A stretch of DNA of 26,475 bases from JBLHKS01 sp047620505 (GCA_047620505.1 JBLHKS010000091.1:1-26475), one strand, 5' to 3'; counted from the first letter of the stretch, positions 15,736-23,860 are shown. A program made the numbers and translations. Notes: generated by a model not told the origin, from the letters alone.

Positions 15736-18038
15736 GAAAACTCGTTTTCGTCCTCTTCCTGATTGCAACGACCGCTCCAGCAGCTGCTGAAGACGGGCTC
15801 AATCCGCGTGGTCTGCAGATCTTCCAGAAACTCTGCGTCGAGTGCCACGCAAAAGACGGAGGAGGCGTCGAAGGCAAGGCGGACGACCCGCTCGTCGGCA
15901 GCCGTTCGATCAAGGAACTCGCTGGCCGGATCGAGCGGACCATGCCCGAGGATGAGGAAAAATTGTGCGTCGGTGAGGACGCCCAAGCCGTGGCCGAATA
16001 CATTTTTCACGCGTTCTACTCGGTCGAGGCGCGAGTTCGAAACGAGGGCGCTCGGATCCAGCTTTCGCGCCTGACAGCACCACAATATCGGACCACGGTC
16101 GCCGACTTGATCGGCAGTTTCGTTGGCGGTTACGGCCGCGAGCCAAAGCCGGATCGCGGGCTCAAAGGACGCTACGACGGCTCGATCAAAGAGAAGGCCG
16201 GCAAGCCACCGAAGCCAGGAGCGAAATTTGAGCGAGTCGATCCGGTGATTCGGTTCGACTACGGCGAGGGGATTCCCAAAACACCGGAGGCCGAGAGTTT
16301 TAACCCGGTCAGCTTCACAATTAATTGGTCAGGCGTGATTATTCCGGAAGAGACCGGAATTTACGAGTTTGTCGTCCGCACCCGCAACGGCGCTCAGCTC
16401 TGGGTGAACGAATTGAATCCGAATCCATCCCAGACGAAGGCAATGATCGACGGCTGGGTTGCACCGAACAACGAACTCCGCGAAATGAGCGCAAAGATCT
16501 TCCTTCTCGGCGGACGCGCCTACCCGTTGAACTTGAACTTCTTCAAATACAAAGAGAAGGCCGCCGCGATCGAATTGCTCTGGAAACCACCGCACGGCGT
16601 GCTCCACCATTTGCCCGAACGCGTCACCCGAGCCGACGGCTTGCCAGATTCGTTCATCGCGAACACGCCGTTCCCGCCGGACGACCGAAGCGTCGGTTAC
16701 GAGCGCGGAACCGCAGTTTCGAAAGCCTGGTTTGAAGCCGCCACCCAGGCTGCGCTCGAAGCTGCCGACTACGTGATTCTGCACATCGACAAAATCGCCC
16801 GCACACGCGGAGACGACCCTGACAGAGCCAAAAAAATCGGCGAATTCGGAGTCGAATTCACAGCGCGCGCCTTTCGCCGTCCACTAAGCGAGCAGGAGCG
16901 CATTCGAATCGTTGACCGCCGTTTTGATGAAGCCAAAACGCTCGAAGCAGCGTTGAAGCGTCTCGTCCTCCACGTCCTGACATCACCAGAATTTCTCTAC
17001 CCGAATCTTCCGCAAGAAAATCAGCAAAACCACGATCAATGGGCAGTCGCGTCAAAGCTTGCGCTCGTTCTCTGGGACTCGGTTCCGGATACTCGGATTC
17101 GCAACCTCGCTGGCGAAGGCAAGCTCAAGAACATCCGGGCCGAAGCAGAACGAATGCTCCAGGACCCGCGTGCCAAGGCGAAAATGCATGGATTCTTCGA
17201 GCACTGGCTTGAGCTGAGCCGCGCTGAAGAGCTCGCCAAAGACAAAGCGATTTTCCCCGAATTTAACCAGGAGATGTTCGCCGATTTGCGCACTTCGCTC
17301 TGGCTATTTCTCGACGATGTCGTCTGGAGCGAGGGCTCGAGCTACCAGCAGCTGCTGACGGCCGATTATCTCTTCCTTAATTCGCGACTCGCCAAACTTT
17401 ATGGCCCTGACAAAGCCACAATCGAGGGCAGCGGCTTCCAACGGGTCAGCTTCGATCCAAACCGTCGATCCGGGATCGTGACGCACCCGTTTCTGCTAAC
17501 CAGTTTCGCCTACCACAACAACACTTCGCCGATTCATCGCGGCGTTTTCCTGACTCGAAACATCGTCGGCTTGACGCTCGGCTCTCCGCCTGAAGCGAAT
17601 CTTTTCGAGGAAAGCAATTTCGATCCGAAGGCGACGATGCGCGAAAAAGTCACCGAACTAACGCGCTCGAAAGCCTGCATGGCCTGCCACACGACGATCA
17701 ATCCGCTCGGCTTCAGCCTTGAGCACTACGACGGAATCGGCCGCTGGCGCGCAAAGGATCAGGGTAAACCGATCGACCCGAGCGGCGAGCTCAAGACCGA
17801 CGATGGTGAAACTTTGAAACTGTCCGGAGCCCGCGATGTCGCCACGTTCGCCGCGAATCGGCCAAGCGCTCACGAAGCTTTTGTCGAGCATCTTTTCCAT
17901 CACATGGTCAAGCAGCCAGCCGTCGCCTACGGTGCCAGAACGCTTGAGCGACTCCGCGAAGAGTTTGAGAAATCGGGATTCAACATTCAGCATTTGATGG
18001 TCGAGATCGCGGTGACTGCCGCCGAATCAGGAGGCTGA
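15732..18038 (+). CDS. PSCyt-type c-haem protein with PA14 domain and DUF1592/DUF1588/DUF1585
   Basis: 768 residues from GTG 15732, beginning with a signal peptide (MRKLVFVLFLIATTAPAAA). In order: a cytochrome c-like domain with CVECH at 35-39; a DUF1587-like start (RLTAPQYRTTVADLIGSF); a PA14-like beta-rich carbohydrate-binding insert near 180-300 (INWSGVIIPEETGIYEFVV, later AAIELLWKPP); a DUF1595/DUF1592 region (ARAFRRPLSEQE, then LVLHVLTSPEFLY); DUF1588 (DYLFLNSRLAKLYG, GIVTHPFLL, SPIHRGVFL); a second haem motif CMACH near 650; and DUF1585 at the end. This is an exported PVC-specific architecture, and its substrate and electron partner are not established. A DUF1552 gene normally follows such genes but is absent here; a 28-codon ORF follows instead. 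Confidence 0.9.
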   Translation: MRKLVFVLFLIATTAPAAAEDGLNPRGLQIFQKLCVECHAKDGGGVEGKADDPLVGSRSIKELAGRIERTMPEDEEKLCVGEDAQAVAEYIFHAFYSVEARVRNEGARIQLSRLTAPQYRTTVADLIGSFVGGYGREPKPDRGLKGRYDGSIKEKAGKPPKPGAKFERVDPVIRFDYGEGIPKTPEAESFNPVSFTINWSGVIIPEETGIYEFVVRTRNGAQLWVNELNPNPSQTKAMIDGWVAPNNELREMSAKIFLLGGRAYPLNLNFFKYKEKAAAIELLWKPPHGVLHHLPERVTRADGLPDSFIANTPFPPDDRSVGYERGTAVSKAWFEAATQAALEAADYVILHIDKIARTRGDDPDRAKKIGEFGVEFTARAFRRPLSEQERIRIVDRRFDEAKTLEAALKRLVLHVLTSPEFLYPNLPQENQQNHDQWAVASKLALVLWDSVPDTRIRNLAGEGKLKNIRAEAERMLQDPRAKAKMHGFFEHWLELSRAEELAKDKAIFPEFNQEMFADLRTSLWLFLDDVVWSEGSSYQQLLTADYLFLNSRLAKLYGPDKATIEGSGFQRVSFDPNRRSGIVTHPFLLTSFAYHNNTSPIHRGVFLTRNIVGLTLGSPPEANLFEESNFDPKATMREKVTELTRSKACMACHTTINPLGFSLEHYDGIGRWRAKDQGKPIDPSGELKTDDGETLKLSGARDVATFAANRPSAHEAFVEHLFHHMVKQPAVAYGARTLERLREEFEKSGFNIQHLMVEIAVTAAESGG
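18029..18034 (+). promoter_or_regulatory. Consensus Shine-Dalgarno AGGAGG for the 28-codon ORF
   Basis: AGGAGG lies 8 bases before the ATG at 18043. Most starts in this window lack such a site. The hexamer also encodes part of the Ser-Gly-Gly end of the upstream protein, so coincidence is possible. Confidence 0.5.
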
Positions 18039-18042
18039 AAAA

Positions 18043-18129
18043 ATGCCGAAACACCTCATCGCTGTTCTTTTTTTGGGACTGGCCGCCTCAGCAGCTGCTG
18101 GACCTGGCGAGCCGACCGAAACTCGATGA
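18043..18129 (+). CDS. Short ORF encoding a signal-peptide-like 28-residue product
   Basis: The ORF starts four bases after the PSCyt stop and has a consensus AGGAGG at ideal spacing. The product has a Lys/His start, a hydrophobic core (LIAVLFLGLAA), an Ala-rich cleavage-like region (SAAAG) and a short polar tail ending ETR. It is either a tiny secreted or membrane peptide, or the surviving signal sequence of a deleted gene, such as the DUF1552 partner that usually follows PSCyt/DUF1592 genes. One copy of CAGCAGCTGCTG (18089-18100) lies in it and encodes the Ala run. No homologue is recognised. Confidence 0.4.
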   Translation: MPKHLIAVLFLGLAASAAAGPGEPTETR

Positions 18130-18168
18130 CCGCCTTGCGCCCGGCTGGCTCCGCGCCATCGTTGCGCC

Positions 18169-18636
18169 ATGGAAGTCGAACAAGGCAAAGGAATCCGTTA
18201 CGCTCACACCAACGTCGTCGCCCACGATTGGCGCGCGATCGCCGATTTTTACATCGATGTTTTCGATTGCGAAGCAGTCGGTCCCGAGCGCAATCACAAA
18301 GGGCCGTTCGTCGAGGCGCTGTCGAAAATTCCCGGTGCGTCGGTTCGCGGCCTGCACCTGCGTTTGCCCGGCCACGGCCAAAACGGACCCACGCTTGAGG
18401 TTTTTCAGTACAACGAAAACGTCGATCGCGTCCTGACGAAAATTAATCAGCCCGGATTCGCGCACCTCGCGTTTCAGGTCGATGACGTCCACGCCAAACG
18501 AGATGAAATCATCGCCCGCGGCGGAGCCGACTACGGCGAAATCCAGACGATCGAGATTCCCGGGGCGGGCACCCTGACATTGAACTACATGACGGATCCC
18601 GAGGGAAATATCGTCGAGCTGCAGCGCTGGAGTTAG
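18169..18636 (+). CDS. VOC-superfamily (glyoxalase/dioxygenase-fold) protein
   Basis: 155 residues. Two beta-alpha-beta-beta-beta modules are visible. The first begins IRYAHTNVVAHDWRAIADFYIDVF; the second begins GFAHLAFQVDDVHAKRDEII and ends NYMTDPEGNIVELQRWS. Candidate metal ligands are the first His, the His of FAHLAF, and the Glu of NIVELQ, as in lactoylglutathione lyases and extradiol dioxygenases. The substrate cannot be assigned. The gene lacks a visible Shine-Dalgarno. It is the last plus-strand gene of the run from 9413, and two hairpins follow it. Confidence 0.9.
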   Translation: MEVEQGKGIRYAHTNVVAHDWRAIADFYIDVFDCEAVGPERNHKGPFVEALSKIPGASVRGLHLRLPGHGQNGPTLEVFQYNENVDRVLTKINQPGFAHLAFQVDDVHAKRDEIIARGGADYGEIQTIEIPGAGTLTLNYMTDPEGNIVELQRWS

Positions 18637-18651
18637 ACTGGTCTCGAAATC

Positions 18652-18680
18652 AACCGACGGAGGGAGCCGCTCCGTCGGTT
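18652..18680. terminator. Hairpin downstream of the VOC gene
   Basis: AACCGACGGA (18652-18661) and TCCGTCGGTT (18671-18680) form a perfect 10-bp stem with a 9-base loop, 16 bp after the VOC stop. There is no T-tract. It lies between convergent genes and could act in both directions. Confidence 0.5.
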
Positions 18681-18713
18681 CCGTGGTCGACCTGAGGGCG
18701 GCAGGACCGACGC

Positions 18714-18733
18714 GGCATCGACGGAGCGATGCC
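18714..18733. repeat. Second hairpin sharing the CGACGGAG motif
   Basis: GGCATCG (18714-18720), loop ACGGAG, CGATGCC (18727-18733) is a perfect 7-bp stem, followed by CTTCCTTT. It shares CGACGGAG with the hairpin 50 bp to its left, so both may belong to a small palindromic repeat family or form a double terminator. Confidence 0.45.
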
Positions 18734-18784
18734 CTTCCTTTGTGTACCCCGTTCGATGATCGAAACCGAATCGCAGAACTAATT

Positions 18785-21130
18785 TCAGCTGCCTGACTCG
18801 CCTCGGCGATACTGAAACGGAACCGAATCGACGATTTCACGAATCAGCGATTGAAATCGGTAACCTCGGGCTTCGACCTTTTTGCAGATCGCGTTCAACG
18901 CCGGTTTATCGTAGTACTCGACGCCTCGACCTAACGCGTAAGTCAGCATCGCTTCGGCAAGCGCATGACTGAACGCCTGCTGCTTGTGCTCGACCAGAAT
19001 CCGGCGCAGTTCGGCTCCGCTGGAAAACTTCTCCCCAGTGTAGAGCTCGCCGCTGGAATCGATCGGCTGGCCCGATTCTTTGTCGCGCCAGGCACCGATT
19101 CCGTCGTAGTTCTCGAGGCCAAAACCGATCGGATCCATCCGCTTGTGGCACGAGGCGCAGATCGCCTTCTCACGATGCAATTCCAGCTGCTGACGCATGC
19201 TCACGTCTTTGCCGGCCTTCTTCCTCGATTCTTCAAGATCAGGAACGTCTTCAACCGGTGGCGGAGGCGGTGTCCCGAGAATGTTTTCAAGCACCCAGGC
19301 ACCACGATTTACAGGCGAAGTCCGCGTTGGGTTTGAGGTGATTGTCAGGACCGATGCGTGGGTCAGCACACCGCCGCGCCGCTCGCGTTGTGCGCTTGTC
19401 AGGGAGACACGCTGAAATTCCGCCCCTTTGACTCCGTCGATTCCGTAGTGCTTGGCGAGTTGCTCATTCAAGAACGTGAAATCCGCGTCAAGCAGCTCCA
19501 GTATGCTGCGATTTTCGTTCACCAACGCCGCAAAAAATCGCTCGGTCTCGCCACGCATCGAGTGCCGCAAATCGTCGTTCCAATTCTTGTAAGTTTTCGG
19601 ATCCGGACTGGCCAAATCAAGATTCCGAAGCTGAAGCCACTGACCGGCGAAGTTTCTCGTTAGCGCTTCGATTTTCGGGTCCGCAAGCATCCGTTCGACC
19701 TGCGAATCCAGATTTTTTCGTAGCTCGCCGCGTTCGGCGAGACGCAGCAGCTGCTCATCCGGGGTCGAACTCCAAAGAAAATAGGAAAGCCGCGTCGCAA
19801 GCGCATGTTCGTCGATTTTTCGAATTTGATCGCGATCGCCTGGATCTGATTGGGCTTCTCCGCGGAAGAGGAAATTTGGGGAAACCAACACGGCGTTGAG
19901 CGCGAGTTTGACGCCAGCTTCGTAGATCTCGCCTTCTTCGATCACGAGATCGACAAATTTCATGAGCCGATCCAATTCCTCGGGTTGAACCGGCCTTCGC
20001 CAAGCCCGCCCGGCGAACGTTCGAACGACGTGACGCGCTTTTTCCCGATCCGGCGCGTCGTCCGGCGCTGCGGCAAATATCGCTTTCTGCATCTCCGAGG
20101 GCGGCGGCAGCGGCTCGTTCAGCGGGCCGGTGACTTCGACTCGATGGATGGCGAGATTTCGATCGCGACGATTCGGATTTTTGTTTTTCGGGTCGTAGAA
20201 ATCGTTGATGAACGACATCTCGATCCAGGCTTCGCCAGCCTTCATCTTCAGCACCTGCTCGCAATACTCGGGCTGCTGAGTCGCGGCCTTGATGTCGAAA
20301 ATTTTGTCCTTCGCGCCCGGAATTTTAACCTGCATCTTTGCCAGCTCATCGCCGGCTTGATCGGCTCCAGCGATGACCCTGATTTCGTACTCGCCGTCCC
20401 GCGGAAGTTTCACCAGCGCGCCGACCGTGCCCGACGAAGACAGCCTTCCGGTTCCGTGATCCGCGTGTTTCAATCCGCGAAAATCGCTGCTTTCGACTTT
20501 GATCCGTTCCGGCGCTGGAGGTTCGGTTTTGATCGCAGCCGACACCACGCGGTCTGCCGCCATGACGTACTTTTCGAGCAACCCGGGCGACATCGAAAGG
20601 ACATCCCCGATGTTGTCGAATCCATAACCCGTATCATCGGCCGGAAGGTCCGACGAAGGGTCAAAACCGACATCGCCGATGAGATCGCGGATCGAATTTC
20701 GGTACTCCTCACGATTGAGCCTCCGGATCGTCACTCGGCCCGGATCCGGCTTATCAGGATCGAGCTTGAAGACCTCTCGCTCGATCCAAGCGGTGAGCTT
20801 CGCATGATCTTCATCGCTGGGCTGCGGCTTGTCGCTGGGCGGCATCAGCCGACCTTCCATATTGTGATGCACGCCCTGCCACAGCTCAAACGCACCCAGC
20901 AGCTGCTCGCTATTCTCGAACGTGTCCAGCGCGACGTCGCCTTTGTCCATCCCGTCGCCATGGCAGTCGAAGCAGTAGCGAATGAGGATGGGCTCGATGT
21001 CCTCCTTGAAGCTAAGCCGGGACTGATTCGTGGCGATTCCACCCATTTTTGCCGGAGCAAAACGAGTCCACGCGCCGGCTCCGAAGAGGGCCAGGATTCC
21101 GATGAGACCAAAGATTTTCAAGCGGGTCAT
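18785..21130 (-). CDS. PSCyt1/DUF1587/DUF1592/DUF1588/DUF1585 c-haem protein
   Basis: 781 residues. An N-terminal membrane anchor or signal (about 5-22) is followed by a cytochrome c-like domain with CFDCH at 53-57. The rest follows the canonical PVC order: DUF1587 (RRLNREEYRNSIRDLIG, DTGYGFDNIGDVLSMSP), a beta-rich carbohydrate-binding-like middle (DGEYEIRVIAGADQAG), DUF1595 (FAGRAWRRPVQPEELDRL), DUF1592 (ALNAVLVSPNFLFRGE, ATRLSYFLWSSTPDEQLL), DUF1588 (DFTFLNEQLAKHYG, GGVLTHASVLTITSNPTRTS), a second haem motif CASCH near 655, and DUF1585. It is probably an exported haem protein, and the family's function is undetermined. No DUF1552 partner is adjacent. It is divergent from an ECF sigma gene across 147 bp, which may control it (inference). 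Confidence 0.93.
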   Translation of the reverse strand: MTRLKIFGLIGILALFGAGAWTRFAPAKMGGIATNQSRLSFKEDIEPILIRYCFDCHGDGMDKGDVALDTFENSEQLLGAFELWQGVHHNMEGRLMPPSDKPQPSDEDHAKLTAWIEREVFKLDPDKPDPGRVTIRRLNREEYRNSIRDLIGDVGFDPSSDLPADDTGYGFDNIGDVLSMSPGLLEKYVMAADRVVSAAIKTEPPAPERIKVESSDFRGLKHADHGTGRLSSSGTVGALVKLPRDGEYEIRVIAGADQAGDELAKMQVKIPGAKDKIFDIKAATQQPEYCEQVLKMKAGEAWIEMSFINDFYDPKNKNPNRRDRNLAIHRVEVTGPLNEPLPPPSEMQKAIFAAAPDDAPDREKARHVVRTFAGRAWRRPVQPEELDRLMKFVDLVIEEGEIYEAGVKLALNAVLVSPNFLFRGEAQSDPGDRDQIRKIDEHALATRLSYFLWSSTPDEQLLRLAERGELRKNLDSQVERMLADPKIEALTRNFAGQWLQLRNLDLASPDPKTYKNWNDDLRHSMRGETERFFAALVNENRSILELLDADFTFLNEQLAKHYGIDGVKGAEFQRVSLTSAQRERRGGVLTHASVLTITSNPTRTSPVNRGAWVLENILGTPPPPPVEDVPDLEESRKKAGKDVSMRQQLELHREKAICASCHKRMDPIGFGLENYDGIGAWRDKESGQPIDSSGELYTGEKFSSGAELRRILVEHKQQAFSHALAEAMLTYALGRGVEYYDKPALNAICKKVEARGYRFQSLIREIVDSVPFQYRRGESGS

Positions 21131-21188
21131 TTCTAGTCAGCTGGCTTAGAGACACGGCGTGCCAAGGCGTTCAAAACGGATTTTGCTT

Positions 21189-21200
21189 CAGCAGCTGCTG
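21189..21200. repeat. Intergenic copy of the CAGCAGCTGCTG palindrome
   Basis: This is a perfect 12-bp palindrome in the divergent region between the PSCyt gene and the sigma gene. It is the only copy that lies outside any reading frame, so codon usage cannot explain it. Confidence 0.85.
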
Positions 21201-21243
21201 ACGGCTTGCTTGATTCGAGATGGCTGGATTTTCATGCGTGCAT

Positions 21244-21257
21244 TGCTCGATTGAGCA
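21244..21257. promoter_or_regulatory. Small inverted repeat upstream of the ECF sigma gene
   Basis: TGCTC (21244-21248) and GAGCA (21253-21257), separated by GATT, lie 20 bp before the sigma start codon. This could be an operator or leader hairpin. The arms are short, so it may be chance. Confidence 0.25.
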
Positions 21258-21277
21258 TGATTGTTTGTCGCTTTGAA

Positions 21278-22018
21278 ATGACGAAAACCAACCAATCAGG
21301 CAGCGGCGGTTCGGCCCAGTTTCCCGAGACTCCCTGGACGCAAGTCGCTCTCGCGGGAGACGGCAACACGCTCGCCCACAAGGCGTTGAGCAATCTCTGC
21401 AATATGTATTGGTATCCGGTTTACGCCTTTCTTCGGCGATCCGGCCGAGGAGCGCACGACGCTGAAGACCTGACGCAGGAGTTTTTCCAGCGCGTGCTGA
21501 AGGCGAATGATTTCGGGAAAGCCGAAAAAGGCAAGGGGCGGCTCCGTTCGTATCTGCTCGGCGCGCTCAAGAATTTTCTGGCTTACGATCATCGGCGGCG
21601 CACGGCACAGAAGCGAGGGGGCGGTGCCGTGGTCCTGAGTTTCGACGCAGACGAGGCGGAAGAACGCTACGCGAAGGAGCCTGGCCAGGATGCCGCTCCG
21701 GACCAGGTTTTTGATCGGCGCTGGGCGATGACCGTTCTGGAAAATGCGTTAGGCGAGCTGGAAGCCGAATACAAAGCGCGCGGAAAAGTAGACCTGTTTG
21801 AGGCGCTTTCGCCCCAGCTTTCCCTCGCCGGCGTTGACTCGGCCGACAGCTACGAAGCGATCGGAAATCGCCTCGAGATGTCGGTTGGCTCGATCAAAGT
21901 CGCCGTCCATCGACTGCGCAAACGCTACCGTGAGATGATTTTTCGTCACGTCGCGCCCACCGTCGAGGACGAGAACGAAGTAGGCGATGAACTCGCCTAC
22001 TTCCTGTCCTGTCTGTAG
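21278..22018 (+). CDS. ECF-family RNA polymerase sigma factor (PVC type)
   Basis: 246 residues from the ATG at 21278. The upstream in-frame extension to 21206 carries no conserved sequence. The N-terminus has the FPETPWTQVALAG element typical of Planctomycete/Verrucomicrobial ECF sigmas. Region 2 spans about 30-100 (YWYPVYAFLRRSG, AHDAEDLTQEFFQRVL, GRLRSYLLGALKNFLAYDHRR), and region 4 has SYEAIGNRLEMSVGSIKVAVHRLRKRYREMI as a helix-turn-helix. This type is commonly followed by a serine/threonine kinase gene, but here the next gene is convergent (tatC), so no such partner is present. It is divergent from the PSCyt/DUF1592 gene, and the region between holds the intergenic CAGCAGCTGCTG and a small inverted repeat. 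Confidence 0.9.
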   Translation: MTKTNQSGSGGSAQFPETPWTQVALAGDGNTLAHKALSNLCNMYWYPVYAFLRRSGRGAHDAEDLTQEFFQRVLKANDFGKAEKGKGRLRSYLLGALKNFLAYDHRRRTAQKRGGGAVVLSFDADEAEERYAKEPGQDAAPDQVFDRRWAMTVLENALGELEAEYKARGKVDLFEALSPQLSLAGVDSADSYEAIGNRLEMSVGSIKVAVHRLRKRYREMIFRHVAPTVEDENEVGDELAYFLSCL

Positions 22019-22027
22019 CCCGGCGGC

Positions 22028-23674
22028 TTAGCCGTAATAAATCCGGTCGATGATCAGCTTGCGGACGCTTTCCGGCAGGTAAGCGTGGTATTCCAGCTCA
22101 TCCTCGCTGTAGAACGGTCGCGAATCGATGATCCGTTCCGCCAGCTTCGGCCCGATGCCCGGTAGCTTCTGAAGGTCCTCGATCGAGCAGTTGTTGATGT
22201 CGACCAGCGACGGCGTGTGGCCGTGGTGCTGGTGATAATCGTCGTGATGATCGTGACCATGGGGATCGTTCTCATGACCGATGTAATTTCCATGTTCATC
22301 GTGATCCGCTCCGTAGTCGTGGGTCAGATGCGGGTCGGCTTGAACCGTCGGCGTTTCGGCGATTTTGTTTTCCTCTTCATCGACACCGGTTTCGATCGCA
22401 AGGCGTTCTTCCGGCGACAGCGCAGCGAGTTTCACTTCAAGCTCGGCCTCACGCTTGGCATCCGCCTCGGCCCGAAGACGGGCTTCTTCCTTCTCGCGCT
22501 TGAGTTGGCCGCGTTCCATCAGCCAGGCGATCCAGATGCAAATTTCGTAAAGCATAACGAGCGGAATCGACAGCAAAATCAAGGTCATCGGGTCCGGCGG
22601 CGTGAAAATCGCCGAGATGATCATGAGCGTTACAATCGCGTAAGCCCGCGAGTCCCGCATGGTCCGGTAGGTGAGCAGACCCAGCTTGACGAAGACCAGA
22701 ACGACGACCGGCAGCTCGAAAGCGAGGCCGAAGACGAGGCAGACCTGCGTCACGAATCGAATGTAATAGCCGATTCGCCAGCCTGGATCGATCCCGCGTT
22801 CAACCGTGTATTCGGCGAGGAAATTCAGCGCCATCGGCAGACCGACGCGGAAGGCAAAAGAGGCTCCAATCAAGAAAAGCAGAAACGCGAGTCCTAACGC
22901 CGGGAAGATCACTTTCTTCTCATTCTGCTTCAATCCCGGCAGCACAAATTGGGCGACGAAGTACATCAAAAGGGGAAAGGCCAGAACCAGGCCGACGAAA
23001 AACGCGAGCTTCAGCGTGAGGACGAGGGCCTCGTACGGCTGGAAAACTTCCATCACGAGGAAGTTTTGCTGAGCCAGCAGCTGCTCGGGGCTGGCCTCTT
23101 CGATTTTCGTTTCGTCCTGAGGCCTTTTCAGCCGAGTCTGGATCGCGCTGGATCGAATCCGGACGACCACACGTTCGTCCACGCTCGCCTCTTTTTGCGC
23201 ATCGGCATCGCCCTCAGGCACCTCGGCTTCCGGGGCCGCATCGGCTTTTTTCGCCGCTTCGACATCGAGAATGACCTGATAAATGCGCTCGTCCTCAGAA
23301 ATCGTGTGAACCTCGCCCAGCAAGCCGCCACGCGTGATCACCCAGTCGCCCGGCTTGATTTTGTTCTCCACATCCGCCTCTTTCGAAACGAAAAACGCCG
23401 GGCCGCCCTCGCCGACCTTCGCCCACTTCATCGGCAGCCGAATCCAATCGAGGAGATACGAGTTGAACGCGAAACAGACGCTCATCGCGATGATCAGCGT
23501 GAAGACGATCTTGAAGAACATCTTCCGCAAGTCCTCAAGGTGGTCGAGGAACGGCATTTCGGCCGGATCGTAGCCGTCATCCGCACCTTTTCCTTTACGG
23601 CTTTCCTCCTCGCGCTGTTGAGCCGATTTTTCGCGAAATTTGAAGAGTTTTTTGAGAGCGCCTTGGAAGATCAT
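22028..23674 (-). CDS. tatC: TatC translocase with YajC-like insert, His-rich segment and helix-hairpin-helix tail
   Basis: 548 residues, about twice normal TatC (roughly 250). TatC hallmarks: PFLDHLEDLRKMFF at 41-54, FPLLMYFVAQFVLPGL near 233-248 followed by NEKK, and FTPPDPMTLILLSIPLVMLY near 357-376. It forms the receptor core of the twin-arginine pathway in the inner membrane. TM1 is about 51-73, and TM2 begins only near 217. The enlarged periplasmic loop contains a YajC-like unit at about 105-182 (KPGDWVITRGGLLGEV, then VVVRIRSSAIQTRL, split by an acidic/Ala spacer). After the last helix come a charged coiled coil (about 388-440), a segment with 13 His in 38 residues (449-486), and a ComEA-like helix-hairpin-helix (490-548: VDINNCSIEDLQKLPGIGPK). 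No tatA or tatB is in view. The TatC core is certain; the added domains are pattern-based calls. Confidence 0.95.
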   Translation of the reverse strand: MIFQGALKKLFKFREKSAQQREEESRKGKGADDGYDPAEMPFLDHLEDLRKMFFKIVFTLIIAMSVCFAFNSYLLDWIRLPMKWAKVGEGGPAFFVSKEADVENKIKPGDWVITRGGLLGEVHTISEDERIYQVILDVEAAKKADAAPEAEVPEGDADAQKEASVDERVVVRIRSSAIQTRLKRPQDETKIEEASPEQLLAQQNFLVMEVFQPYEALVLTLKLAFFVGLVLAFPLLMYFVAQFVLPGLKQNEKKVIFPALGLAFLLFLIGASFAFRVGLPMALNFLAEYTVERGIDPGWRIGYYIRFVTQVCLVFGLAFELPVVVLVFVKLGLLTYRTMRDSRAYAIVTLMIISAIFTPPDPMTLILLSIPLVMLYEICIWIAWLMERGQLKREKEEARLRAEADAKREAELEVKLAALSPEERLAIETGVDEEENKIAETPTVQADPHLTHDYGADHDEHGNYIGHENDPHGHDHHDDYHQHHGHTPSLVDINNCSIEDLQKLPGIGPKLAERIIDSRPFYSEDELEYHAYLPESVRKLIIDRIYYG

Positions 23675-23860
23675 GGCTGAGATAAATTAGTAATTTGGAA
23701 GGGACGGATTCTAGGCGGAAATTGCGGGAGCGCAAAGAGTTGCGCGACCGGTGTTCTGCCAACCTCTAAACGGTCTGAGTGCCGCAGAGTTTCCACTTCT
23801 CTGATCGCCTCTTGATGCGACCCGCCCGTCTCCGCCTCTCAAAAATGGCCTCAGAGCCGG

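Noticed and set aside
19850..21136. 428-codon open frame on the plus strand
   Set aside because: It is antisense to the PSCyt/DUF1592 gene, which has clear haem motifs and family blocks, and the plus frame has no domain pattern.
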